DNA of 64,000 nt from Inhella crocodyli (lineage in GTDB: Bacteria > Pseudomonadota > Gammaproteobacteria > Burkholderiales > Burkholderiaceae_C). Within the stretch, counting starts at the first letter, position 1; the number at the start of each line of letters is the position of its first letter. The position numbers and the translations under genes were made by a program. The notes beneath the pieces were generated by a model. It saw only the letters and a list, made by a program, of their open reading frames with translations. It had not been told where the DNA came from and ran no database searches. Where the stretch lies: contig NZ_SACM01000001.1 of NCBI RefSeq assembly GCF_004004565.1, positions 558,001-622,000 on the forward strand, given 5' to 3'. Below are positions 8,073-16,750 of this stretch, in pieces.

Positions 8073-9035
8073 GTGAGCGCGTGGTGGGGCGAGGCGGGCG
8101 CGCACCTGGCCGTGTTGGGCGGCGGCCAAGAGCGGCCGAAGGTGCTGCTGGTGGACGACCAGGCCGTCAATCTGCAGGCCCTGCACCAGGTGTTTCAGGC
8201 CGACTGCCAGGTCTTTGCGGCCACGTCGGGCGTGCAGGCCCTGCAACTGGCCAGCGCGCACTTGCCCGACCTGGTGCTGCTGGACGTCGTCATGCCCGAC
8301 TTGGACGGCTACCAGGTCTGTGCCCAGCTCAAGGCCAACCCGCTGACGGCCCACATCCCCGTCATCTTCGTGACCGGCAACCGGGACGAAGAAAGCGAGG
8401 CCAAGGGCCTGGACGCCGGGGCGGTGGACTTCATCAGCAAGCCCATCAACGCGCGCATCGTGCGCGCCCGTGCCCGAACGCAGATCCTGCTCAAACGCCA
8501 GTCCGACCTGCTGCGCCAGTGGGTCTACGTCGACGGCCTCACCGGGGTCGCCAACCGGCGGCGCTTCGACGAGCTCAGTCGCATCGAGTGGGACCGAACC
8601 CAGCGCCGTCGCGCCCCTTTGTCCCTGGCGCTCGTGGACGTGGACTGGTTCAAGGCCTACAACGACCACCTGGGCCACCAAGCAGGCGACGACTGCTTGC
8701 AAGCCCTGGGCGATGCGCTGGCGTCCGGCGCGCGCCGCGCCGGCGACCTGCTCGCCCGCTACGGGGGCGAAGAGTTCGTGCTGTTGCTGCCCGACACCCC
8801 GCTCGAAGGCGCCGTGGCGCTGTCCGAGCAATTGCGGGCGACGGTGGAGGCGCGCGCCCTGCCCCACCCGGGCTCGCCCATGGGCCGGGTGACCATCAGC
8901 GTGGGCGTGGCTTGCCGCGATGCCGACGCGCCCCTGCCCAGCTTGGAGGCCCTGCTCCAGGCCGCCGACACGCGGCTCTACGCCGCCAAGCGCGAGGGCC
9001 GCAATCGCGTGGCCGCCCTCGCCCTGCCCCACTGA
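8073..9035 (+). CDS. Response regulator with diguanylate cyclase output (REC-GGDEF)
   Basis: A 320-residue two-domain regulator that should make the second messenger cyclic di-GMP when its receiver is phosphorylated. The receiver (about residues 20-140) has LLVDDQAVN, the phospho-acceptor Asp in LVLLDVVMPDLDGY, the Thr of FVTGN and the Lys of FISKPIN. The GGDEF domain follows from DGLTGVANRRRFDE, with the active-site signature RYGGEEFVLLLP. Five residues before GGEEF stands RAGD, which fits the RxxD inhibitory site for product feedback. The start is a GTG at 8073. No histidine kinase gene is adjacent, so the input is unknown. A protein with two receivers lies 2 kb downstream. Confidence 0.92.
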   Translation: MSAWWGEAGAHLAVLGGGQERPKVLLVDDQAVNLQALHQVFQADCQVFAATSGVQALQLASAHLPDLVLLDVVMPDLDGYQVCAQLKANPLTAHIPVIFVTGNRDEESEAKGLDAGAVDFISKPINARIVRARARTQILLKRQSDLLRQWVYVDGLTGVANRRRFDELSRIEWDRTQRRRAPLSLALVDVDWFKAYNDHLGHQAGDDCLQALGDALASGARRAGDLLARYGGEEFVLLLPDTPLEGAVALSEQLRATVEARALPHPGSPMGRVTISVGVACRDADAPLPSLEALLQAADTRLYAAKREGRNRVAALALPH

Positions 9036-9057
9036 GAGCGGCCCGCGCGCGGGCCGC

Positions 9058-10581
9058 TCAGGCCGAGCGCTGGAAGTGGCCGTGGAATCCCAAGGGGACC
9101 CAGTACGGCAGCCACACGGTGGCCAGCGGCCCGGCCGACAGGGCTTCGGCGTCGAACACGGCGGCGAAGCTGCGCTGACGCCGGGCGTCGAAGCCCGTGC
9201 CCAACAACCAGCCTTCGCCCTCGCGGCGGCTGCCGGGCTTGGGCACCAACAGGTGCTCCTCCACCACGGTGTCGGGCCCGAAGTCGAACACCTCGGTGTG
9301 GCCGCGCTCCAGGTCCAGGCGCTGCACAGCATTGAAGCCCCAGCGGTCCGCGAGCCCGCGCTGGGTCGGGGCGTACACGTAGCGGTAACGCTGGGCCACC
9401 ACGCGCGGGTCGACCTGCGGGAACTCTGTGGACTCGCTGCGCGCCGCGATCGAAACCCGCCCCTGGCGCAGGTCCAAGGTCATGAAGCGGGCCTGGCTGG
9501 GCGCGCCGTGCGCGGCCATCGCGCCTTCCAACACCGCGTTGAACCGACCCGACAAGAACTCGTCCATGTCGCTTTGCACGTAGTCCAGGCGGATCGTGCC
9601 CTGCCCGTCGTCCCAGGCGTTGCCGAAGTGAAAGACCAAGCCCGCCGGCGCTTCAAGGGTGTGCTGCAACTCGAGCGTCGCCTTGTCGATGACCACCACC
9701 CGCATCGCTTCGTCGGCGCGCCAGCGCATCGCACTGACCATCGAGGCCCCCGCACGCGCCGCCTCCAGGTCCAAGCCCAAGGGGGGCAGCAGGAACACGA
9801 GGTGACGCTGCGTCACCACGAAGTCGTGCACCATCGCCGCGGTGGGCAGCGACAGCACGCGGCTGCGCAGCAGCCGGCCTTGGGCGTCGATCTGGTAGAG
9901 CGCCAAACGGCCCAAGAAGGTTCCGAAGTTCCACAGCGTGCCGTCGGCCTCGCGCTTGGGGTGGGCGCTGAAGGGCATGCCGCGCAGCTCAGGCGCCCAG
10001 GTCTTCGGGCCCAGGGTGCGCAGGGTCTGGGGGTCCAGTTCGTGGGCCGATCCCCCTTCCCACAGCGCGTACAGGCGACCGCCCTGCACGGTGACGCTGG
10101 TGTTGGCGGTGTTCATGTCGTCGCTGCCCCGCACCGGCCGACGCGCCGGCACGAGGGTGCCGAAGGCGGGCACCAAGAACTCGCCGGCCTCTTGCTCGGC
10201 GCTGAACTTGCGCGTTTGCACGAACCGGGCGGTGTGGCGCAGGGCCTCGGGCCCCAACTGCCAGGCCTGGACCAGGCCGTCGCCATCGAACCAATGGCGG
10301 TAGCGCAGCCCGCCCCGGCCCAGCAGGCCCGGGCCGTTGCGGTACAGCGTGCCTCGCAGTTCGCGCGGCCAGCGGCCTTGCACGCGAAGGCCCTCGGCCA
10401 GCCGGTCCTGCCCGTCGCTCCAGCCGCGCAGGGGCTGCAGCAGCGGGTGCTCCCCGAACGGCGAGGGGTTCAGGCCCTCCGCGCGCGCCGGGCTCGGGGC
10501 CGCCCAGCTGTGGCCGGTGGCCAGGAGGGCCGTGGTGAGGGTCGCGCCAGCCTGGCCCAGCAGGGTGCGTCGTTGCAGCAT
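9058..10581 (-). CDS. Carotenoid oxygenase family protein with Tat-type signal
   Basis: These non-heme iron enzymes cleave carotenoids, apocarotenoids or stilbenes at a double bond. The four iron-binding histidines are all visible in their usual contexts: FSAHPKRE, AAMVHDFVV, LVFHFGNAW and, near the C-terminus, GFHGHF. FRNGPG-like (YRNGPGLL) and WFDGDGLV segments near the N-terminus also match the beta-propeller family. The first residues, MLQRRTLLGQAG, followed by a hydrophobic stretch and an Ala-rich cleavage region, look like a Tat signal, implying export of a folded metalloprotein. Length is 507 residues. It lies 26 bases behind a DUF2141 gene on the same strand, so the two are probably one operon. 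The substrate is unknown. Confidence 0.88.
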   Translation of the reverse strand: MLQRRTLLGQAGATLTTALLATGHSWAAPSPARAEGLNPSPFGEHPLLQPLRGWSDGQDRLAEGLRVQGRWPRELRGTLYRNGPGLLGRGGLRYRHWFDGDGLVQAWQLGPEALRHTARFVQTRKFSAEQEAGEFLVPAFGTLVPARRPVRGSDDMNTANTSVTVQGGRLYALWEGGSAHELDPQTLRTLGPKTWAPELRGMPFSAHPKREADGTLWNFGTFLGRLALYQIDAQGRLLRSRVLSLPTAAMVHDFVVTQRHLVFLLPPLGLDLEAARAGASMVSAMRWRADEAMRVVVIDKATLELQHTLEAPAGLVFHFGNAWDDGQGTIRLDYVQSDMDEFLSGRFNAVLEGAMAAHGAPSQARFMTLDLRQGRVSIAARSESTEFPQVDPRVVAQRYRYVYAPTQRGLADRWGFNAVQRLDLERGHTEVFDFGPDTVVEEHLLVPKPGSRREGEGWLLGTGFDARRQRSFAAVFDAEALSAGPLATVWLPYWVPLGFHGHFQRSA

Positions 10582-10607
10582 GGGGTCTCTCCGGAAGCGC
10601 TCGGCGC

Positions 10608-11054
10608 TCAGTTCAGGGTCAGCGTGGCCTTGACGGTGCCGATCAGCTTCAGGCGCGCCGCCTCGAACTTGGGCGGACCGAACTGGCCGACGGCGTCCTG
10701 GCTGAAGCCGTAGGGCTCCACGGGCATGCCCATCGCGTTGCTGTCCAGGCGGCCGTTGCCATTGGTGTCGTGGAAGGCGCTGACCGCGATCTCTGCGTCC
10801 TCGGGCAGGTCCTCGAAAACGTGCGTCACCGCACCCGTGGCCGACACGGCGATGCGGGCCGCGGTCAGCGGCTTGCCCCGCAGCCAGAGCGCGGGCTGGT
10901 CGTACACGGCCAGCATGAGCTGGCCCTGCGCCTGCTGCAGGCCCTGCACGGTCAGCTCCAGCCGAGCGGCCTGGGCGCTGGACACGCCCAGGGCGCCCAG
11001 TGCGAGGGCCAAGGCGAGGGTCGCGGTCGTGCGGGGGAAAGTTCGTGCGGTCAT
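10608..11054 (-). CDS. DUF2141 secreted protein
   Basis: A 148-residue exported protein: a clear Sec signal (ATLALALALGALGVSSAQA) precedes a beta-sandwich-like domain typical of DUF2141. Recognisable parts are LTVQGLQQAQGQLMLAVYD, FEDLPEDAEIAVSAFHDTNGNGRLD with an Asp-rich loop, and EPYGFSQDAVGQFGPPKFE. The family often sits near carotenoid genes, and here it is directly upstream of a carotenoid oxygenase gene in the same direction, which supports a shared but undefined role in pigment turnover in the periplasm. Confidence 0.85.
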   Translation of the reverse strand: MTARTFPRTTATLALALALGALGVSSAQAARLELTVQGLQQAQGQLMLAVYDQPALWLRGKPLTAARIAVSATGAVTHVFEDLPEDAEIAVSAFHDTNGNGRLDSNAMGMPVEPYGFSQDAVGQFGPPKFEAARLKLIGTVKATLTLN

Positions 11055-11224
11055 CAGGGGCTCCTACAAGGGGGGTGGCGAATGGCTGCGCATGCTGCCG
11101 AGGCGAGCCGAGGCCCACCAGGGCCGTGCGACCGGCGGCGGCCGGCGGGAGCCAACGGTGGGCCACCAGCGCCAGCGGGATTGCGAGCCTTGTCCCCCGC
11201 CGGGGCCTGACTACAGTGCGACGC

Positions 11225-12820
11225 ATGCCGCAGACCTTTGCCGACGTCCCGATCGCCGCCTGGCGCGAACTCCGCGTGCTGGTCGTGGACGACAGCGAGG
11301 CCTTGCGCGGGGTGGCCGCGGCCTTGCTCCAGCAACTGGGGGTCGGGCACATCGTGCAAGCCGCCGACGGCCGCGAGGCCTTGGGCGTGGTCGAACGCGA
11401 GCCGGTGGACCTGGTGCTCAGCGACTGGCACATGCCCGAGTTGGACGGCCTGGGACTGCTGCAGGCCCTGCGACGCAGCCCGGCCACGCGGGCCCTGCCC
11501 TTCGTCATGATGACCTCGGATGGCGACCCGCGGGGCTTGCGCACGGCCTTGGACGCCGGTGCGCAGGCCGTGGTGGTCAAGCCCTTCCACGCGGCCGCCC
11601 TGGCCGACCGGGTCCGCTTGGCCTTGGGCGCCGGGCGCCGGCGCGCCCTGGCCGACGCGGCACCGCCGCCGGAGCCGCTCAAGCCCTTGGTGCTCGTCGT
11701 CGACGACCAGCCCGACACCCTGCACCTGATGATCGACATGCTGAAGGCCGACTGCCGCCTGAAGCTGGCCACCAGTGGCGAGCGGGCCTTGGCCCTGTGC
11801 CAGTTGGACACGCCCCCCGACCTGGTGCTGCTGGACGTGGTGCTGCCCGGCATGGACGGCTTCGAGGTCGCGCGGCGCCTGCGCCAGCACCCGGCGAGCA
11901 GCGGCATCCCCATCGTCATGGTCAGCGCCCTGGAGGAGCAAGAACTCCACCAAAAGGCACTGGAGTTGGGCGCCGTGGACTTCATTCGCAAACCCGTGGA
12001 CGCCGCCCTGCTGCGCCTGCGGGTGCGCAACTTCGCGCAGCACGCGGCCCACCTGCGGCACCTGCAGGCCGAGGCCGAGCACCTGCAGCAGCAGGCGGCC
12101 TTGCAGGACGAGTTGGAGCAGGTGGTGGCCACCGACCTGCGTGGCCCGCTGGCCCACGCCTTGGCGGCGATCGAGCCGCTGTTGGCCGAAGACGGCCTCC
12201 TCCCCGAGCACCGCGAGCGCTTGCTGGGCATCGAGGCCCACGTGCTGGAGGCGGTGGACGCCCTGCACCTGTCCAGCGAACTGCTGCGCATCGAACACGG
12301 GCACTTCCAGTTGCGCGCCCGGGCGGTGCCGCTGCGCAAGGTGCTGGAGCGCGTGCAGCGCCTGCTGCAGGAGGCCCACGCGCACAAAGAACTTCGGTGG
12401 GACCTGCAACTGCCGGGGCCCCTGCGTGGGGCGGGCTCGCTGTTGGCGCAAGGCGACGCCTTGCTGTGCCACAGCCTGTTCCATCAACTGGTGGACCAGG
12501 CCTGCCGCCTGGCGCCCGCCGGCAGCACCCTGGGTTTGACGCTGACCCCACGCGACGACGGCCCCGACGGCTACCGCATCCGCATCGAGATGGCCGCGGT
12601 GGTGCCTGCCCCCTTCCGCGCGCGCTTCTTCGCCAAGTTCGTCAGCCTCGTGGGTGACGAGGCCGGCGCCAGCGGCCCCGGGGCCGTGGGCTGTTACGCG
12701 GCACGGCGCCTGGCCCAGGCCCAGCGCGGAGACGTGCAGCTCCAGGTTGACGAAGCCCAGGGGCGATCCTGGCTCGACGTGCTCTTGCTGCGCTCCCAGG
12801 CCCTGCCCGACGGCGCTTGA
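11225..12820 (+). CDS. Two-receiver protein with degenerate histidine-kinase module
   Basis: A 531-residue protein with two receiver domains in tandem and a kinase-like C-terminus. Receiver 1 (about residues 15-135) has VLVVDDSEA, the acceptor Asp in LVLSDWHMPELDG and VVKPF. Receiver 2 (about residues 155-275) has VLVVDDQPD, LVLLDVVLPGMDGFE and FIRKPVD. The remainder resembles a hybrid kinase, but the position expected for the phospho-acceptor His in a dimerisation helix reads VVATDLRGPLAHAL, with Thr in place of His. The ATPase part has HSLFHQLVDQACRLAP instead of an Asn-box and GAVGCYAARRLAQ instead of a GLGL loop. It is therefore probably a phospho-dependent scaffold or decoy rather than an active kinase. 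The ATG at 11225 begins just before the first receiver. Confidence 0.8.
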   Translation: MPQTFADVPIAAWRELRVLVVDDSEALRGVAAALLQQLGVGHIVQAADGREALGVVEREPVDLVLSDWHMPELDGLGLLQALRRSPATRALPFVMMTSDGDPRGLRTALDAGAQAVVVKPFHAAALADRVRLALGAGRRRALADAAPPPEPLKPLVLVVDDQPDTLHLMIDMLKADCRLKLATSGERALALCQLDTPPDLVLLDVVLPGMDGFEVARRLRQHPASSGIPIVMVSALEEQELHQKALELGAVDFIRKPVDAALLRLRVRNFAQHAAHLRHLQAEAEHLQQQAALQDELEQVVATDLRGPLAHALAAIEPLLAEDGLLPEHRERLLGIEAHVLEAVDALHLSSELLRIEHGHFQLRARAVPLRKVLERVQRLLQEAHAHKELRWDLQLPGPLRGAGSLLAQGDALLCHSLFHQLVDQACRLAPAGSTLGLTLTPRDDGPDGYRIRIEMAAVVPAPFRARFFAKFVSLVGDEAGASGPGAVGCYAARRLAQAQRGDVQLQVDEAQGRSWLDVLLLRSQALPDGA

Positions 12821-12833
12821 GCGCCCGCGCCGA

Positions 12834-13298
12834 TCAGCCCAAGCGCGCTCGGTCGCTGGCGGCGTCGGCCATGGCCCCCGGCTCGGCCGCGAAACGGGCG
12901 GCCACGTCCAGCGTGTAGGCCTCCAGGGGCCCGGCGTGCACCGTCTCCATGGTCACACGCACCGGCGCCCCGAAGTAAGCCTGGGCCTCGACCGCCTCGC
13001 CCCCGTCCTGGTGCCGCACGACGATGGGCGCACGGCGGTACCAATCGGGGCGGTCCAACTGCTCCAAGTCGTCCATGCGCGCCAACGCGGCGTCGTCCAC
13101 CTCCACCAGCTCGCCCAGCACCGCGTGGCCCTCGCCGGGGGTGTGGCTCAGCCAGGGCAGGAAGCTCGGTCCGATCACCCACAGCGGCCAGCGTTCCACG
13201 GTGCGGTAGCGCCCCGGCAGGGTGCGACCTTGGTTGATGTGGGCGTTGCGGTGGCCCTGTTGCAAGGTGCCGTAAACAAAGATGAGGTGCGTGGCCAT
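12834..13298 (-). CDS. Gamma-glutamylcyclotransferase-like (AIG2/BtrG fold) protein
   Basis: A 154-residue protein with the opening LIFVYGTLQQGHRNAHI, the phosphate- or substrate-binding YG(T/S)L-x-x-G-x-N loop of the gamma-glutamylcyclotransferase superfamily. It is followed by LPGRYRTVERWPL, a GEGHAVLGELVEVDDAALARMDDLE segment with the conserved acidic residues, and AQAYFGAP. Family members release 5-oxoproline from gamma-glutamyl amines or amino acids; the exact substrate here cannot be told. The ATG at 13298 gives the usual compact length. It is divergent from the cyanophycinase-like gene; the region between holds an inverted repeat, ggtttg / caaacc at 13304-13321. Confidence 0.85.
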   Translation of the reverse strand: MATHLIFVYGTLQQGHRNAHINQGRTLPGRYRTVERWPLWVIGPSFLPWLSHTPGEGHAVLGELVEVDDAALARMDDLEQLDRPDWYRRAPIVVRHQDGGEAVEAQAYFGAPVRVTMETVHAGPLEAYTLDVAARFAAEPGAMADAASDRARLG

Positions 13299-13490
13299 GC
13301 CCCGGTTTGTACTGGCAAACCCCGTCGGGATTTGCCCGCAGACCGCCCTGCCAACAACACAGACTTGCAAACCCATGTCGCCTGGCCGCAAGGCGGGGCC
13401 TGGAGGCGTCACGAGGCCGTCACTAACCTGCACAGGCCGACTCTCGCGGTCCCGGTGAGCCGGCACCCCTCCACTTCCTCCCCGCTCACC

Positions 13491-14828
13491 ATGCGCTTTG
13501 CTTTGCTGGCCCTGACCGCCTCCCTCGCCACCGCCTTCCCCGCCCACGCCGGCAAGTTGTTCTTGTCGGGCGGGGGCTACAGCGACACCAACACCGACCT
13601 CTTCGTCAACGGCCTGCGCAAGGCCACGGGCATCGATAGCGCCACCACGCCCAACCTCAACAGCGTGAGCAACTGCAGCACCGACTGGGCCACCACCCGC
13701 TGCCCGCGCATCCTGGTCGTCACCTCCGCCAGCGCAAGCAGTGCCGTGGGCGTGGACGCGTTTCAGAACGATCTGCTGAACACCAACGGCACGGTCAGCA
13801 AGCGCGGCTACTACAACCTGTTCCAAACGCACGGCTTCTCGCCCAAGCACCTGAACCTGCACATCGACAACTACAGCAGCGCCGCCTACAGCAGCGCCAA
13901 CGTGGCGCTGGTCAACCAAGCCGACGTGGTCTTCTTCACCGGCGGCGACCAGGCCAAGATCGCGCGCAGCCTGTTCAAAGACGACGGCAGCGACACCCCG
14001 GTGGCCGCGGCCTTGCGCGCTCGCTGGAACGGGGGCGCCGGCAGCGTGGTGGTGGCGGGCGATTCGGCCGGCAACCACGTGCTGAATGCCACCATGCACG
14101 GGGTCGGCATCAGCTACGGCTACCTGCACTTCAACGCCAACCTGCCCAGCCCCACGCCGATCGCGAGTTTCGCCACCTTCGGCGACACGCGCGAAGGCAC
14201 CGCGGCGCTGCGCTACTACGACAACGGCGGCACCATGAAGGGCCTGGGCTTCCTGCCCACCACCCTGCTCAGCGACACCCACTTCGACGCCCGCTCCGGT
14301 CGCTTGGGCCGCCTGGCCGCGGCCATGCAGCACCTGGGCATCAAGCAGGGGCTGGGCGTGGACGAAAACACCGGCGTGCTGGTCGACACCACGGCGAACA
14401 CCGCCCGGGTGTACGGCGGCGGCACGCTGACGGTGGTGGACGCCAACGCCGCCACCCGCGTGACGGCCAGCAGCTACAAGGTCAGCAACCTGCGCGTGAG
14501 CTTGCTCAGCAGCGGCGACAGCTACAACACCAGCACCCGCGCCGTCAGCAGCAGCAAGGCCTTGATCGGCACCCGCTACTACAGCGGGTACTACGACTCG
14601 GCCGACGTCTTCGGTCCCTTCGAAACCAGCAAGAGCCTGACCCGCGTGGTCGACCAAAGCAGCGCCTACAACGTGGGCAGCGCACCGCGCCCGACCTACA
14701 GCAGCGGCCCGCAGTACCCCACGAGCGCGCCGACGCTGAAGGTCCGCTTCACCCGCGACGCCAGCAGCAAGGGCTACTACAGCGCAGGCAAGTACACCGT
14801 GGAGAAGGTCAAGGTCGACTTCGAGTGA
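13491..14828 (+). CDS. Exported cyanophycinase-like peptidase (family S51)
   Basis: Cyanophycinases cut the storage polymer multi-L-arginyl-poly-L-aspartate into dipeptides; exported forms let bacteria feed on it outside the cell. The protein begins with a Sec signal (LLALTASLATAFPAHA) and then GKLFLSGGGYSD. Further family motifs are VVFFTGGDQAKIARSLF, the nucleophile region VVAGDSAGNHVLNA (canonical form G-T/S-S-A-G) and SDTHFDARSGRLGRL, close to the DQHF-x-x-R-GRLGRL signature. After about residue 310 there is a roughly 135-residue extension rich in Ser, Tyr and Thr without recognised similarity. Total length is 445 residues. No cyanophycin synthetase gene is nearby, so an extracellular scavenging role is more likely than storage turnover. 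Confidence 0.85.
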   Translation: MRFALLALTASLATAFPAHAGKLFLSGGGYSDTNTDLFVNGLRKATGIDSATTPNLNSVSNCSTDWATTRCPRILVVTSASASSAVGVDAFQNDLLNTNGTVSKRGYYNLFQTHGFSPKHLNLHIDNYSSAAYSSANVALVNQADVVFFTGGDQAKIARSLFKDDGSDTPVAAALRARWNGGAGSVVVAGDSAGNHVLNATMHGVGISYGYLHFNANLPSPTPIASFATFGDTREGTAALRYYDNGGTMKGLGFLPTTLLSDTHFDARSGRLGRLAAAMQHLGIKQGLGVDENTGVLVDTTANTARVYGGGTLTVVDANAATRVTASSYKVSNLRVSLLSSGDSYNTSTRAVSSSKALIGTRYYSGYYDSADVFGPFETSKSLTRVVDQSSAYNVGSAPRPTYSSGPQYPTSAPTLKVRFTRDASSKGYYSAGKYTVEKVKVDFE

Positions 14829-14849
14829 GGCTCGGGCGCCGCGCCCGCG

Positions 14850-16664
14850 TCAGTTGCGCAGGCTGCGGCGCTGTTCCCGGACTTCCTGCAGGTGCACGCA
14901 CACCGGGTGCTTCTCGAACTGCGGGCGCTCGCAACGTCGGGCGACGCAGAACTCCCGGGCCAAGAAATTGCTTCGGTCGGCGCAGGCAGCCTGCGGGTCC
15001 TCCATGCCCGCCGCGCTGGCGGGCGACTCGGCGGGCGCCGCCGGCGACACGATCGGCGGTGCGGTGGCCACCGCCGCGGGCTGCGGCTTCGGCGCGATGG
15101 GCTTCGCTTCGGTGGGCTTGGGTGCCAGCACCGGCTTGCTCGCTGCCGGCCCAGGGCCCGGCAGCGGGCGGGCGGCCGGGACACCGGTCGCTGCGTTGGG
15201 CAGGGCCGTCGGCGTGGGGCCCATGGCAATTGCCGGCGCCGATGACCCCATCGCTGCCGGCACGGACGCGGCCACCGCCGAGCTCGACGCCGCCAGCGCT
15301 GGCGCCGAGGAGGCCGGCGCGCTGGCCGCCAGAGCGGTCTCTTTGCCCACTCCGGGGCCGCCCAGCACGCGGGCCAACGCGACCAACAAGCCCGCACCGA
15401 TCAGCACCGCGCCGGCGCCCAGCAAAGCGGGCTGCCAGCGCGGGCGCGAGGCCGAATCAGAGGCGGCCGCCGTGCCGCGGGCGGCCACGGGCTCGGCCAC
15501 GGCCAAGGTCATGGCCAAGCGGGCGCGGTCCGGGGCCTCGATGGCCTCGGCGTTATGCACATCGGGCTGCGTCGTGCGGTCCTCGGTGCCGGAGGAGGAC
15601 GAAGGCGCAGCCCCCTCGGCCTCGGTGCGGCTTTGGCGAACCGTGGTCGCATGCGGGTCGGCCTGCGGTGCCAGGTTCATCAGGGGGTGCAAGCGCTCGG
15701 GCGGCGGCGCCGTCCAGCGCGCGCGGGCCGGCGCTTGGGCTTCGCCCGTCAGCACCGCCTTGAACGCGGCGACGTTGGCAGGGCGCTCCTTGGGCCGCAC
15801 GGCCAAGGCCCAGTCGATGGCCTGGAGCAGTTGGGGGCTGTAGGCCTTCAAGGCCGGCGTGTCGCGCTCGGCCAGGGGCTGGCACTCGTCGGCCACGATG
15901 CGCGCGGTGGCCGGGGGCGGGGCCTCGCCGATCAGCAGGTGGTACAGCACCGCGCCCAGGGCATACAGGTCCGTCCAGGGCCCTTGGCGCAAGGCGTTGC
16001 TCTCGGCGTACTGCTCGATCGGGGCGTAGCTCGGCTTCAGGATGGCCGTGAAGCCCTGGGTCTGGTCGCCCATCTCGCGGCGGGCGGCGCCGAAGTCGAG
16101 CAGGATGGGCGCCCCGTCGCTGGCGCTGAGCCAGATGTTGTCGGGGGCGATGTCCCGGTGGTAGACGCCCTCGCTGTGCAGCAGGGCCAAGGCGTCCAAG
16201 AGGGGCAGGAGCCGCTGCAGGATCCAGGCCTCGTCAGGCGCGTGCCCCATGTCCTTGCGGGCCTTGGTCAGGGTCTGGCCCTGCAGGTAAGGCATGGCCA
16301 TGTAGGCCGTGCCGTTGTCTTCCCAAAAGCGGTAGACCTTGAGCAGCGAGCGGTGGTCGAAACGCGCCAGGAGCCGCGCCTCGTTCACGAAGGACTTGCG
16401 CCCAGCTTCGAAGGTCTTGTAGCTGCTGCTGGCCCGCACGCTGACGCGGGCGTCGGCGCTGCGCCAGGCCAGGTGCGCCGGCATGAACTCCTTGATGGCC
16501 ACCTCGCGCTCGAGCGCGTGGTCGCGCGCCAGGTACACGATGCCAAAGCCGCCGATGCCCAGCGTGCGCAGGATTTCCAGCTCGCCGAACCGGGTGCCCG
16601 CGGGCAAGGCCTGGCGGTGGTCGTCGGCGGTGGGCTTGTCGGCGGGAAGCGGGGAATCGGCCAT
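14850..16664 (-). CDS. Membrane-anchored Ser/Thr protein kinase
   Basis: A eukaryote-like (Hanks-type) kinase of 604 residues. The kinase domain fills about residues 20-290: glycine loop LGIGGFGIVYLARD, the ATP Lys in VAIKEFMP, catalytic loop YHRDIAPDNIWL, metal-binding LLDFGAAR and the PSYAPIEQY activation segment. A long Ala/Pro/Ser-rich linker leads to one transmembrane helix near residues 408-432 (LLGAGAVLIGAGLLVALARVL). An Ala/Pro-rich outer part follows and ends in a tail with several Cys residues (ACADRS, FCVARRC, HPVCVH). The IAPDNI and IEQY forms are typical of proteobacterial kinases linked to type VI secretion or FHA systems, but no such genes are visible here. The ATG at 16664 is preferred over one 24 bases upstream because it begins closer to the domain. 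Confidence 0.9.
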   Translation of the reverse strand: MADSPLPADKPTADDHRQALPAGTRFGELEILRTLGIGGFGIVYLARDHALEREVAIKEFMPAHLAWRSADARVSVRASSSYKTFEAGRKSFVNEARLLARFDHRSLLKVYRFWEDNGTAYMAMPYLQGQTLTKARKDMGHAPDEAWILQRLLPLLDALALLHSEGVYHRDIAPDNIWLSASDGAPILLDFGAARREMGDQTQGFTAILKPSYAPIEQYAESNALRQGPWTDLYALGAVLYHLLIGEAPPPATARIVADECQPLAERDTPALKAYSPQLLQAIDWALAVRPKERPANVAAFKAVLTGEAQAPARARWTAPPPERLHPLMNLAPQADPHATTVRQSRTEAEGAAPSSSSGTEDRTTQPDVHNAEAIEAPDRARLAMTLAVAEPVAARGTAAASDSASRPRWQPALLGAGAVLIGAGLLVALARVLGGPGVGKETALAASAPASSAPALAASSSAVAASVPAAMGSSAPAIAMGPTPTALPNAATGVPAARPLPGPGPAASKPVLAPKPTEAKPIAPKPQPAAVATAPPIVSPAAPAESPASAAGMEDPQAACADRSNFLAREFCVARRCERPQFEKHPVCVHLQEVREQRRSLRN

Positions 16665-16750
16665 GGGAAACGGTGCAACTCCCTGCACGTTACCCCATGG
16701 CCGATGCGCCCCCTCCCCTCAGTTCCCCTCAGCAGGGCGGTGACAAAAAC

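Noticed and set aside
13304-13321. Operator-like inverted repeat ggtttg / caaacc
   Set aside because: Short 6-bp arms in a promoter gap with no regulator gene beside it; too weak to list as a feature.
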